Origin: Devosia sp.
Lineage (GTDB): Bacteria; Pseudomonadota; Alphaproteobacteria; Rhizobiales; Devosiaceae
Length of the DNA stretch: 64,000 nucleotides
Assembly (NCBI RefSeq): GCF_025809055.1
Contig: NZ_CP075529.1
Span: forward strand, 310,001 to 374,000
Direction: 5' to 3'
Below the pieces are notes generated by a model. That model did not search any database. It saw only the letters and a program-made list of their open reading frames with translations, and was not told the DNA's origin. Of the stretch, positions 32,663 to 40,994 are shown in pieces. Both the position numbers and the translations under genes were made by a program. Each line of letters begins with the position of its first letter. The stretch's first letter is position 1.

Positions 32663-33628
32663 CTAGGCAGCGGCCAGTCTTGGGCTGTCCTGACGTTCGG
32701 CCCAGAAGATGAAGGCAGAGGCGGCAACGATCAGCAGCGCCCCAGGCCAGAACCACACGGTCGGCACCTGGCCGAGGGCGATCCACGCAACGAGGCCGCC
32801 CAGGAACACTTTTACGTCCGAGAACGGCTGCAGATACGTGGCGTCGGCACTGCGATAGGCAAAAGCGAGCAGATATTGCGCGCCGGCAGTGAGCGCGCCC
32901 AAAAGCAGCAGGAGCCACAGGCCGGTGCCATCGGGCAGGGCAAACGGAAAGCCCGTCGCAACGCCCGCAGGCAATACGCCGGCAAAGGCGTTGACCAGCA
33001 ACAGGATCGCCAGATGGTTCGGTGTCATCAGCACCAGCAGGGAAACTGTCAGCGTTTGCGGGCTTTCACCCTTGAGCGACAAATGCTTGGTGAGCACGTC
33101 GGTTGTGGCCCAAAGGGCGGCTGCGACAACCGGGATCAGCGCCTGCAGCCCCAGGCCGTCAGTGCCCACGCCCGACACAAAGATGGCGCCTACAAATCCC
33201 AATAGGCCAGCGGCGATCCGGGCCACCGAGACCTTTTCGCCGAGGAACAGCACCGAACCGACAATGACGAAGAGCGGACCGGTGGCCAGCAGCGTCACCA
33301 TCTGCCAGACAGGAACGCCCGAAGCAAAACCATAGACGAAAACATGGACGCCCAGGGCAGAGACAAAGGCCCTGACTTCATGGGCAAGCGGGTGACTGGT
33401 GCGCAGATTGCTGACCCCGATCCGCAGGATCAGCGGCAAGGCAAGGATCGAGGCGATCAGGTATTGCCAGAAGGCCATGCCGGTCGAACTCATGCCGAAG
33501 CCGCCATATTCGGCGGGTGTCGGCAGAATGGACTGCAGCGTGTTGGAGCCGGCAAACACCAGACTGGCGGCCAGCATGAAGAAAGCGCCGGTTGCGGCGG
33601 CATTTCGGGTAGAGGAAATCTGGTTCAT
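32663..33628 (-). CDS. ribN: riboflavin transporter RibN (EamA/DMT family)
   Basis: A 321-residue membrane protein with ten helices in two EamA repeats. By fold alone it would be an unspecified DMT transporter, but an FMN riboswitch directly upstream on the same strand points to RibN, the flavin importer described in rhizobia and other alphaproteobacteria. Near the N-terminus, GSNTLQSILPTP and FWQYLIASILALPLILR fit the subfamily. GGAAAGGACG precedes ATG 33628. The iolR promoter lies immediately downstream. Confidence 0.85.
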   Translation of the reverse strand: MNQISSTRNAAATGAFFMLAASLVFAGSNTLQSILPTPAEYGGFGMSSTGMAFWQYLIASILALPLILRIGVSNLRTSHPLAHEVRAFVSALGVHVFVYGFASGVPVWQMVTLLATGPLFVIVGSVLFLGEKVSVARIAAGLLGFVGAIFVSGVGTDGLGLQALIPVVAAALWATTDVLTKHLSLKGESPQTLTVSLLVLMTPNHLAILLLVNAFAGVLPAGVATGFPFALPDGTGLWLLLLLGALTAGAQYLLAFAYRSADATYLQPFSDVKVFLGGLVAWIALGQVPTVWFWPGALLIVAASAFIFWAERQDSPRLAAA

Positions 33629-33644
33629 GTGTCGTCCTTTCCGT

Positions 33645-33667
33645 AACCAGTTTCCTCAGGGTTACGG
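33645..33667 (-). promoter_or_regulatory. leader hairpin just before ribN ribosome-binding site
   Basis: GTAACC and GGTTAC (33645-33650, 33662-33667) form a short stem ending immediately before the GGAAAGGACG ribosome-binding site of ribN. It could be part of the expression platform of the FMN riboswitch, but no alternative pairing was worked out. Confidence 0.4.
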
Positions 33668-33730
33668 GAGACGACGGGCCGGGAGCAGCGCGGCACGAAG
33701 TGGCGCGCGCCCGGCAAGGCGCTTGGTCCC

Positions 33731-33865
33731 GTTCTCTTTCATCCGGACTATACCGTCGGCCCCGGAATTGCACCGGATCTGCTGACCTCTCGAAGCCGAG
33801 AGCGCTCGCGGGCTTGGCATTGCTGCCTTTACCGCCGGTGGGGAATTTCACCCCGCCCTGAGAAC
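33731..33865 (-). promoter_or_regulatory. FMN riboswitch (RFN element)
   Basis: Read on the minus strand, the RFN landmarks appear in order: GGGGTGAAATTCCC, ACCGGCGGTAAAG, a variable arm, GGTCAGCAGATCCGGTG, AATTCCGGGGCCGACGGTA and AGTCCGGATGAAAGAGAAC. P1 pairs GTTCTC (33860-33865 on the other strand) with GAGAAC (33731-33736). It binds FMN and lowers expression of riboflavin synthesis or uptake genes. Here the target is ribN, about 100 bases downstream. Confidence 0.96.
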
Positions 33866-34061
33866 AATGCAGGCGAACCTGCGACCGGCAATTTATGCAA
33901 GCCAGGCCCGGCGAGCAAGTGCGCACAAAGGTGTAACCGTGCGCAGTTCGCGAACAGCAGAGAAAATTTGTTCGTGATTCTGGCAATGCGCACCGGCCTC
34001 CGGAAACGACATCACCTGCTCAACGATTGGGCACTCACCCCTTGCTTTCCTCCCGAAAAAG
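33866..34061. other. divergent promoter region, ribN leader / MFS exporter
   Basis: About 200 bases between the FMN riboswitch (minus) and the operator before the MFS gene (plus). It must hold the start sites for both directions. No clear -35/-10 pair, ORF or repeat is recognisable. Confidence 0.4.
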
Positions 34062-34087
34062 ATTAAACAAGGAATTGCTTGTTTAAT
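34062..34087. promoter_or_regulatory. 10-bp perfect palindrome, likely repressor operator
   Basis: ATTAAACAAG (34062-34071) and CTTGTTTAAT (34078-34087) with a six-base spacer GAATTG, ending 11 bases before the start codon of the MFS gene. Size and AT-richness fit a TetR- or MarR-type operator. No such regulator is adjacent, so it would act in trans. Confidence 0.65.
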
Positions 34088-34098
34088 AGGACATCATC

Positions 34099-35517
34099 AT
34101 GTCGGACACAGTCGAAGGCCGTTGGGCCGAGATTTTCGGACCCCGCTATCTGCCGGTCACCACCATCCTGGCGCTTGGTGTGACCCTGTTTGCGTTCAAC
34201 GCTTTCCTGTCCGCCGCGGCTTTGCCCTCGGCGGTGCAGGACCTGGGCGGGGTGGAAGTCATCTCCTGGGCGACGACGCTATACCTGGTCTTCGCCATTG
34301 TCGGCGGTGCCGCCGCAGCGCTGCTGAAGCGCCGGCTTGGCTCGCGCGCGTCCCTCATTGGCCTGGCCGTGATTTTTCTGGTCGGCACGCTGATCGCCGC
34401 CATTGCCAGCGATATGACCCAGGTCCTGATCGGCCGTTCGGTGCAGGGGTTTGGCGAAGGCGTGGTGGCAGCACTTTGCTTTGCCCTCATTCCCGAGCTT
34501 TTTCCGAGCCGGCTGGTGCCCAAGGTCTTTGGAATGCAGGCCGTTGTCTGGGCGGTGGCGGCGTTTGGCGGCCCGGCCGGGGCAGGGGCGTTGACCGAGT
34601 TGATCTCCTGGCGCGCGGCCTTTTTGATCAATGTGCCGTTCGTGCTGATCTTCGTCGTCATGTGCATGCTGGTGGTGCCGCGTGGTGAAAAGTCTGCCGA
34701 AGCCGAGAGCTTTCCCGGCCTGCGCCTGCTGACCATTGGCGCAGGAACCATGCTTGTGGCACTGGCCGCCGTGGCGCCGCCGGTGCAGGCCGTCCTGCTT
34801 TTGATCGGTGCTGCGATCCTGCTGGTCATCGCCGTGCTGCTCGATCGCCGGGCGATGCAGCGGCTCATGCCTACGGACGCTTTTTCCCTGCGTACGGCCG
34901 TCGGTTCCGGCCTGTGGGTCTTTTTGCTGATGCCGGTGGCAGGGGCTGCGACCGCCGTCTATCTCATCATGCTGCTGCAGCAACTCTGGGGTTTCGGACC
35001 CACCCAGGCCGCGATAACCGCCGCCGTTATGGCCGTCGCCTGGAGCCTGTCGTCGGTGACTGTGGCCAATGTCCGCCAGCGCTCGACACGCCGCATTCTG
35101 ATCCGCACCGGTCCCTTGCTCCTTGGGGCAGGGCTCATTCTGGTGCTTTTGGGCCTCGAATGGTCGCAGTTCTGGGTGCTTGTGGTCGGTCAGGCCATGG
35201 TCGGCCTCGGATTTGGCATATCCAATGGCTACATCATGCTGACCATCATGGAGGCCAGCAGCGCCGAGGAACGTGATCGCACATCGGCCCTCCTGCCGAC
35301 AACCCAGTCGGCCGGAAACGCGCTCGGTGCCGCCCTTGCCGGGGTCGCCGCCAATGCCGCCGGCTATCCCCTCGCGGTCGGCAATGCCGAAGTCCTGGCC
35401 TCTATCGTGCCGCTTTTCATCATGGCAGCTTTGTTCGCTGTCCTGGCCTTCCTTGCCGCGCTGCGCCTGGTGCAACTGGCCAAGGTGACGCCTTTGGCAA
35501 CATTCGCCGAAGAATAA
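34099..35517 (+). CDS. MFS transporter, DHA2-like drug exporter
   Basis: A 472-residue inner-membrane protein with many helices (12-14). The N-terminus ITILALGVTLFAFNAFLSAAALPSAVQDLGG-like region resembles the DHA2 drug:proton antiporters (pattern LPSAxxDLGG before helix 2), followed by WATTLYLVFAIVGGAAAALLKRRLGSRASL around motif A, and SVQGFGEGVVAALCFALIPELF (motif of helices 4-5). Substrate unknown. A strong palindrome just before the ATG suggests induction by a small molecule. Ends at a bidirectional terminator. Confidence 0.87.
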   Translation: MSDTVEGRWAEIFGPRYLPVTTILALGVTLFAFNAFLSAAALPSAVQDLGGVEVISWATTLYLVFAIVGGAAAALLKRRLGSRASLIGLAVIFLVGTLIAAIASDMTQVLIGRSVQGFGEGVVAALCFALIPELFPSRLVPKVFGMQAVVWAVAAFGGPAGAGALTELISWRAAFLINVPFVLIFVVMCMLVVPRGEKSAEAESFPGLRLLTIGAGTMLVALAAVAPPVQAVLLLIGAAILLVIAVLLDRRAMQRLMPTDAFSLRTAVGSGLWVFLLMPVAGAATAVYLIMLLQQLWGFGPTQAAITAAVMAVAWSLSSVTVANVRQRSTRRILIRTGPLLLGAGLILVLLGLEWSQFWVLVVGQAMVGLGFGISNGYIMLTIMEASSAEERDRTSALLPTTQSAGNALGAALAGVAANAAGYPLAVGNAEVLASIVPLFIMAALFAVLAFLAALRLVQLAKVTPLATFAEE

Positions 35518-35519
35518 CC

Positions 35520-35560
35520 AAAACGGCCCCCGGACGACTTAGCCGGGGGCCGTTCTTTCT
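35520..35560. terminator. bidirectional terminator
   Basis: ACGGCCCCCGG (35523-35533) / CCGGGGGCCGT (35543-35553), flanked by AAAA on the left and TCTTTCT on the right. It separates the convergent MFS and oxidoreductase-fusion genes. Confidence 0.82.
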
Positions 35561-35589
35561 AATGCTGAAGAAGCGGAGGCCGCTAGGCC

Positions 35590-37596
35590 TCAGCCCTGCT
35601 CAAGCCATTTCACCTGTTCTGCCGTCAGCTCGATTTCGAAAGCCTTGAGGCTGTCTTCAAGTTCGACCAGGCGCCGTGGCCCAATGAGCGGAACACTCGG
35701 GAAGGCCTGCGCCAGCACATAGGCCAGCGCCACGTGGATCGGCGAGTGGCCCAGTTTTTGTGCAAGCTCGATGGCCCGATCGCGGCGGCCGAAATTCTGG
35801 TCGTTGTACCAGCAGCGAACCAGTTCCTCATTGTCGCGCTTGTCCCGCCCGGCCAGATCGGTGAAGAAACCACGCGCCTGGCTGGACCAGGAGAAGTTGG
35901 TGATCTGGCGATCGATCAGCCACTGCTTGAAGTCCGGCGTGGAGGCGGTGACGCAACCGGCCCATATCGGGTCGAGCATTTCGGCCAGCGCGAAATTGTT
36001 CGAGAGGGCCTGCGGGGCGGTCTTGCCATTGGCCTTGGCATAGGCAATCGCCTCGTCCATGCGTTCGCGCGTCCAGTTCGAGCCACCATAGGGCCCACGG
36101 ATGCGCCCGGCCTTCACCTCGGCATCCATGGCATCGACGAATTCGCCGACCGGCACGTCCAGGTTGTCGCGGTGCATGAAATAGACGTCGACATAGTCGG
36201 TCTGCAGGCGCTCCAGCGATTGGGTCAACTGCTTGGCGATGACGTCGGGATAGACCAGCGGCGAGTGGGCGCCCTTGCCGATCAGCACGGCCTGTTCGCG
36301 CACGCCGCTCCGCTTCTGCCAGTCGCCGAAGAGCTTTTCGGTGTAGCCGCCGCCGTAGATAAAGGCCGTATCGAAGACATTGCCGCCCCTTTCCCAGAAG
36401 GCGTCGAGCAGGATGGCGCCCGAGGAGAAGGTCTTGAAGTCCTCAAAGCCCAGCGCAACCGCCGAAGCCTGCTTGGAGAGGCCCGGAATGGAGCGCTTGG
36501 GAATGACGCCCTGATTGGCGCCGAGCGTGCGGTTGTCGAGCGTCTTGGTACGGACTGCGGGCTTTTCGATCGAGAATTCGATCCCCGCATCGGCGCGCCA
36601 CTTGTCCAGAACGCGCAGATTGCCAAGTGTGTCGGCCCAGCTCATGCCCGGCGCGTCAAACTCCTGGCGGCCACCGAGAATGGCCAGCGAGGCCGCTTCC
36701 GCCTCGAAGGAATAGACATGGGCACTTTCGTTGACGCTGATCGTCTCCGTCTTGCCGCCCTTGACGATATCGATCTGCCCGAGACCCTGATCACGATTGC
36801 CGCCGGCAAACCAGAAGTCGGGAACATCGATCCGGCCTTCAGAGCCGTGGATGCGCAGGACATTGTCCAGGTTGGCCATGACGGCGCAGGACACCTGGGC
36901 AACCACACCATTTTCGAAGGTGAGGAGCGCCGCCGCGAAATCATCGGTGCCTTCGGCATTGAGTCGGGCGGTACCGGCAATCTTGACCGGGTCTGCGAAC
37001 GGCTTGCCGGTAATGGCGCCGGCAAGCAGCCGGGCCATGGACACCGGATAGCAACCGACGTCCATGATGCCGCCACCCGCCAGGGCCGAGGCGAACAGGC
37101 GGTGCTGCGGCTGGAAAGAGCCCATGTTGAAGCCGAAGCTCGACTGGATCATGCGCACTTCGCCAATCACACCGGACTTCACCAGTTCGAGGATTTTGGC
37201 CGTCTGCGGATGCAGGCGATACATGAACGCTTCACCGGCAAAGGTGCCGGCCTTGCGATGGGCGTGGAAGACGGCATCGGCTTCATGGGCTGACAGGGCA
37301 AGCGGCTTTTCGACGAGCACATGCTTGCCCGCTTCCGCCGCCTTGATGGCCCATTCGGCGTGGCCCGTGTGCGGCACGGCTATATAGATGGCATCGACGT
37401 CCTTGTCGGCCAGCAGAGCCTCATAGCCCCCGACGATTCGGGCGCCCGGAAAGGTTTCGGCCAGGCCCGGGCGGTTCGGGTCGCGCGTGGCGATGGCGAC
37501 CAGCTCACCATGGGCTGCGGCCGCAACGCCGTCGCGGAATGCCTTGGCAATGCTGCCTGGCCCGATAATGCCCCAACGAACTTTGGTGTCGGTCAT
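35590..37596 (-). CDS. fused Gfo/Idh/MocA oxidoreductase and aldo/keto reductase
   Basis: A 668-residue two-domain enzyme. Residues 1-345 are a Gfo/Idh/MocA dehydrogenase (WGIIGPGSIAKAF Rossmann loop, VEKPLAL with Lys97, MDVGCYPVSMARLL). Residues about 360-668 are an aldo/keto reductase with the tetrad apparently intact: Asp409 and Tyr414 in DTAFIYGGGY, Lys441 in LIGKGAH and His475 in YFMHRDN. Two NAD(P)-dependent steps on a sugar are likely, for example oxidation at one carbon and reduction at another. Substrate unknown. It is divergent from an AraC regulator 213 bases away. Confidence 0.92.
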   Translation of the reverse strand: MTDTKVRWGIIGPGSIAKAFRDGVAAAAHGELVAIATRDPNRPGLAETFPGARIVGGYEALLADKDVDAIYIAVPHTGHAEWAIKAAEAGKHVLVEKPLALSAHEADAVFHAHRKAGTFAGEAFMYRLHPQTAKILELVKSGVIGEVRMIQSSFGFNMGSFQPQHRLFASALAGGGIMDVGCYPVSMARLLAGAITGKPFADPVKIAGTARLNAEGTDDFAAALLTFENGVVAQVSCAVMANLDNVLRIHGSEGRIDVPDFWFAGGNRDQGLGQIDIVKGGKTETISVNESAHVYSFEAEAASLAILGGRQEFDAPGMSWADTLGNLRVLDKWRADAGIEFSIEKPAVRTKTLDNRTLGANQGVIPKRSIPGLSKQASAVALGFEDFKTFSSGAILLDAFWERGGNVFDTAFIYGGGYTEKLFGDWQKRSGVREQAVLIGKGAHSPLVYPDVIAKQLTQSLERLQTDYVDVYFMHRDNLDVPVGEFVDAMDAEVKAGRIRGPYGGSNWTRERMDEAIAYAKANGKTAPQALSNNFALAEMLDPIWAGCVTASTPDFKQWLIDRQITNFSWSSQARGFFTDLAGRDKRDNEELVRCWYNDQNFGRRDRAIELAQKLGHSPIHVALAYVLAQAFPSVPLIGPRRLVELEDSLKAFEIELTAEQVKWLEQG

Positions 37597-37809
37597 GGCA
37601 GGTCCTTATGCTTGGGGCGCTCGCCCGCATGGGCGCGCCTCTGGGGAAACTGAAGTGGAGAAGGATAAAGCGGAAAGTGGCCGCAATCCGCCCATGCGGT
37701 CGCCGGCATCCCTCCCTTTTTAATTGCTCTTCTCCGGAGCGGTTCATAAGTTAGCGCGCATCTCGTAGGGGTCGCGCCGCAAGGGCACACCGATAGCGCG
37801 GAAAGTAAG

Positions 37810-38724
37810 ATGGTCGAGCGTAGTTTTTACGAGCCGTCGGTCAATGGTGTTGAACGCCTGCCAACAGCGCTGCATGTCTTTTACGGTTCGCCCCGCATCA
37901 TGCTTGCATCCCACTGGCACGCCCAGGTCGAGGTCAACTACATCGTGCGCGGCTGGGCCCATTATCGCATGGGCGGGCACGAGGTTACCTTTTCGGAGGG
38001 CGATATCGCGCTGTTCTGGGGCGGCCAGCCACACCTGCTCGACGATGCGTCCGATGATGTCGTCTATGCTGGCGGCCACCTCCCTTTGGTCCATTTTTTC
38101 CGGCTGCGCCTGCCTGAAGACGTGCAGACCCGGCTGATGCAGGGTGCGACCCTGGTCAGCCAGGCCACCGACGCCACCGATCCGGTCAATTTTGCGCGCT
38201 GGCGCGACTATGCGCGCTCGGGCGATCCCATGCAGGCCAGTGTGGCCGTGGACGAACTTTTGCTGCGCATCGAGCGCCTGCGGTTCTCGCCCTATGCGCT
38301 CCTGCCGGACCGCACCCTGCAGCGCGACGCCAGCGGTTTTGACCAGCACGTTTCCCCGATTGTCGTCCGCATCTGCGACTATATTGGGGACAATTTCCGT
38401 GAAGAGATCGATTCAACAGACATCGCTGTGGCTGCCGATATCCACCCCAAATACGCCATGACCGTGTTTCGGAAGTGTACGGGCATGACCCTGGCTGACT
38501 ATGTCACCCTGCTGCGCCTGTCCTATGCACAGGCCCTGCTGATGCGCGATGAGGCCAACGTTCTTCAGGTAGCCATGGACAGCGGCTTTGGTTCGCTCAG
38601 CGCTTTCAACAAGTCTTTCCGCAAGATCGCCGGCATGTCCCCGGGGGATTTCCGCCGCGAAGTGCGCACGAGGCCCAGTGTCGGCACCACACCCATGGTG
38701 CCCCCGCCCACGCATGTGAACTGA
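37810..38724 (+). CDS. AraC family transcriptional regulator
   Basis: A 304-residue regulator: an N-terminal cupin-type sensor (HWHAQVEVNYIVRGWAHYRMGGHEVTF, GDIALFWGGQPHLL) and a C-terminal double helix-turn-helix (IAVAADIHPKYAMTVFRKCTGMTLADYV, VLQVAMDSGFGSLSAFNKSFRKIAGMSPGDFRRE). The sensor resembles MelR-type sugar regulators. ATG 37810 follows GAAAGTAAG. It is divergent from the fused oxidoreductase gene, its most likely target. Confidence 0.9.
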   Translation: MVERSFYEPSVNGVERLPTALHVFYGSPRIMLASHWHAQVEVNYIVRGWAHYRMGGHEVTFSEGDIALFWGGQPHLLDDASDDVVYAGGHLPLVHFFRLRLPEDVQTRLMQGATLVSQATDATDPVNFARWRDYARSGDPMQASVAVDELLLRIERLRFSPYALLPDRTLQRDASGFDQHVSPIVVRICDYIGDNFREEIDSTDIAVAADIHPKYAMTVFRKCTGMTLADYVTLLRLSYAQALLMRDEANVLQVAMDSGFGSLSAFNKSFRKIAGMSPGDFRREVRTRPSVGTTPMVPPPTHVN

Positions 38725-38731
38725 GCCGCCA

Positions 38732-40876
38732 ATGGGTCGGCGCTGGACATCGCTCCTGTTCGGCCTTGCGGTCATCATGGCGCTGGGCGCGCTCAGGATC
38801 AGCGATCCCTATCCGGTGCGGGTCGCGCGCGAGACAACCTTCGACCTGTTTCAGCAGATCAAACCCCGTGACACGCCGCCACAACTGCCCATCCGCATCA
38901 TCGACATCGATGAGGCCAGCCTGGCGGAACTGGGCCAATGGCCGTGGCCACGGGATATGCTGGCCGATTTGACCACCCGCCTGGCCGAGCTTGGCGCCGC
39001 CGCCATCGTCTTCGACGTCCTGTTCAGCGAGGCCGACCGGCTGTCGCCAGCCAGGTTCGTCGACCGTGGGACCGATAATGACGAGATCTTCGCCGAAGCG
39101 CTCGCCGGCAGTCCCTCGGTCCTCAGCCTGGCGCGCGGAGTCGGTGGCGCACCACCAGACGCCGGGCCCAAGGCGGGCGTTGCCATGACCGGGGAGGACC
39201 CCCTGCGTCAGGTGGCAGAAATCGGTGGCGCGGCGCAGCCATTGCCGGACCTGTCGGCAGCAGCGCAGGGCGTTGGCGTCGCCAATCTCGGCCGGGACAG
39301 CGCCGGCATTGCCCGCCGTCTGCCGCTCATCTGGCGCCAGGGTGAGCGCGTCTATCCCGCCCTGGCCATAGAGGCCCTGCGCGTGGCCCAGGGGGCCTCG
39401 ACCCTGGTGGTCCTGGGCGATACCGCCGGGGGCGGCACCGTGGAACAGGTGCGGGTCGGTGACCTCGTCGTGCCGACCGGGCCATCGGGGGACATCTGGC
39501 TCTATTACCGGGAGCTGCCGGAGGACCTGGCGCTCCCGGCCCGCGAAATTTTTGTCGATGGCTATGGACAAATGGCAGACCGCATTGCCGGCCACATTGT
39601 GCTGATCGGGTCGTCGGCAAGCGGACTTCTCGATATCCGCGTCAACACGCTTGGCGAAGCCGTCGCCGGCGTCACCATCCATGCCCAGGCCCTCGAGCAG
39701 ATGCTCACGGGAATTTTCCTCCAGCGTGCCGATTGGGTGGTCGGGCTTGAACTGCTGATATTTGCGATAACCGCCATGATCATCGTCCTCGCCGTGGTCA
39801 TGACCGGGCCCATGTCGGGCCTTGCCGTCTCGCTCACCGCCGGCATCGCCATCGTCGTTGTCTCGTGGGTGGCCTTTGTGGGGCCGCGCCTGCTGATCGA
39901 CCCGAGCTTTTCCCTCTTTGCAGCACTGATCGTCTATGCGGCCATGGCGTTCTACCGCTTCGCAGTGACCGACGCCGACCGCCGCCGCATCCGCCGGGCC
40001 TTTGGTCATTATGTCGAGCCGTCCCTGCTGACCCGCATCGAGGCCGATGCCAGCCTTTTGCGGCTGGGTGGCGATCTCCGGGATCTGACGGTGATGTTTT
40101 CCGATGTCCGCAACTTCACCACGCTGGCAGAAAAGACCCCGCCCGCCGAACTTGTCGCCAAGCTGAACCGGCTGTTCGCCATTCTCGGCAAGTCCATCGT
40201 TGGCCACCATGGCACGATCGACAAGTTCATGGGCGACGCCGTCATGGCCTTCTGGAACGCCCCCGCGGAACTGGATCGCCATGCGCTGATGGCCTGCCGC
40301 GCCGCCCTCGACATGCGCCGGTCGCTGGCCGAGCTCAATGCATCGAGCAATGACCCGATGACCATCGGCATCGGCATCGCGACCGGCCCGGCGCTGGTCG
40401 GCAATATGGGGTTCGAACAGCGCTTCGACTATTCCTGCATCGGCGACACCGTCAACGTCGCCAGCCGCATCGAGGGCGCCTGCAGACGCGTGGGCCACGA
40501 CATCCTGGTTACGCAGCCCACTGCCCAGGCCGCCCCCGAATTTGCCTTCCTCGATCTCGGCTCGGTCGAACTCAAGGGCATGTCCGAACCCGAACCGGTC
40601 CTTGCCTTGGTCGGCGACGAAACCATGCGCGCAAGTCCCCCCTTCGCGCGCCTCCTCGACGCGCACGCGGCCCTTCTCGACCTGCTGAGCGCTGGCGGGA
40701 CGCCTAGCGCAGAAATCGAACCGGCCCTGCACAACTGCGCAAAGCTGGCCGACGCCACCCAACCCGGCCTCAGCGCAATCTATCGGGCCATGCCCGAACG
40801 CCTGTCGGATTTCTCTGGCCAGCCTGTACCCCAGGAAACAGACCTAGTAATGCGCGGTGGTCACAATGTCGTTTAG
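38732..40876 (+). CDS. CHASE2-domain adenylate/guanylate cyclase
   Basis: A 714-residue membrane protein: one N-terminal helix (residues 8-22), an extracytoplasmic CHASE2 sensor (about 28-310), three closely spaced helices (about 330-420) and a class III cyclase domain (about 450-600). The metal-binding Asp is in FSDVRNFTT (Asp458). The second block DKFMGDAVMAFWN has Lys498 and Asp502, and GDTVNVASRIE completes the active site. Lys in DKFMGD favours ATP as substrate, so cAMP is expected. It starts 7 bases after the AraC gene and precedes a type I secretion pair. Confidence 0.92.
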   Translation: MGRRWTSLLFGLAVIMALGALRISDPYPVRVARETTFDLFQQIKPRDTPPQLPIRIIDIDEASLAELGQWPWPRDMLADLTTRLAELGAAAIVFDVLFSEADRLSPARFVDRGTDNDEIFAEALAGSPSVLSLARGVGGAPPDAGPKAGVAMTGEDPLRQVAEIGGAAQPLPDLSAAAQGVGVANLGRDSAGIARRLPLIWRQGERVYPALAIEALRVAQGASTLVVLGDTAGGGTVEQVRVGDLVVPTGPSGDIWLYYRELPEDLALPAREIFVDGYGQMADRIAGHIVLIGSSASGLLDIRVNTLGEAVAGVTIHAQALEQMLTGIFLQRADWVVGLELLIFAITAMIIVLAVVMTGPMSGLAVSLTAGIAIVVVSWVAFVGPRLLIDPSFSLFAALIVYAAMAFYRFAVTDADRRRIRRAFGHYVEPSLLTRIEADASLLRLGGDLRDLTVMFSDVRNFTTLAEKTPPAELVAKLNRLFAILGKSIVGHHGTIDKFMGDAVMAFWNAPAELDRHALMACRAALDMRRSLAELNASSNDPMTIGIGIATGPALVGNMGFEQRFDYSCIGDTVNVASRIEGACRRVGHDILVTQPTAQAAPEFAFLDLGSVELKGMSEPEPVLALVGDETMRASPPFARLLDAHAALLDLLSAGGTPSAEIEPALHNCAKLADATQPGLSAIYRAMPERLSDFSGQPVPQETDLVMRGGHNVV

Positions 40877-40994
40877 TCGCCGTTGCTTCCAGGCGGTGTC
40901 AAACTTACTGCAGAGGGCTGGCCTTGCAAAAACATGTGGCCTTGGTCATTGATCGGGTAACTACTCTGCGAAGGCACGACAACAGGATTGGGCT

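Noticed and set aside
34099..35517. MFS gene as part of the inositol cluster (inositol transporter)
   Set aside because: The N-terminal half resembles DHA2 drug exporters, not sugar porters, and its operator differs from the IolR boxes.
35734..37293. 519-codon plus-strand open frame over the fused oxidoreductase
   Set aside because: Antisense shadow; the minus-strand frame has two intact enzyme domains.
38606..40762. 718-codon minus-strand open frame over the cyclase
   Set aside because: Antisense to the CHASE2-cyclase; translation is His/Gln/Asp/Gly-rich without domains.
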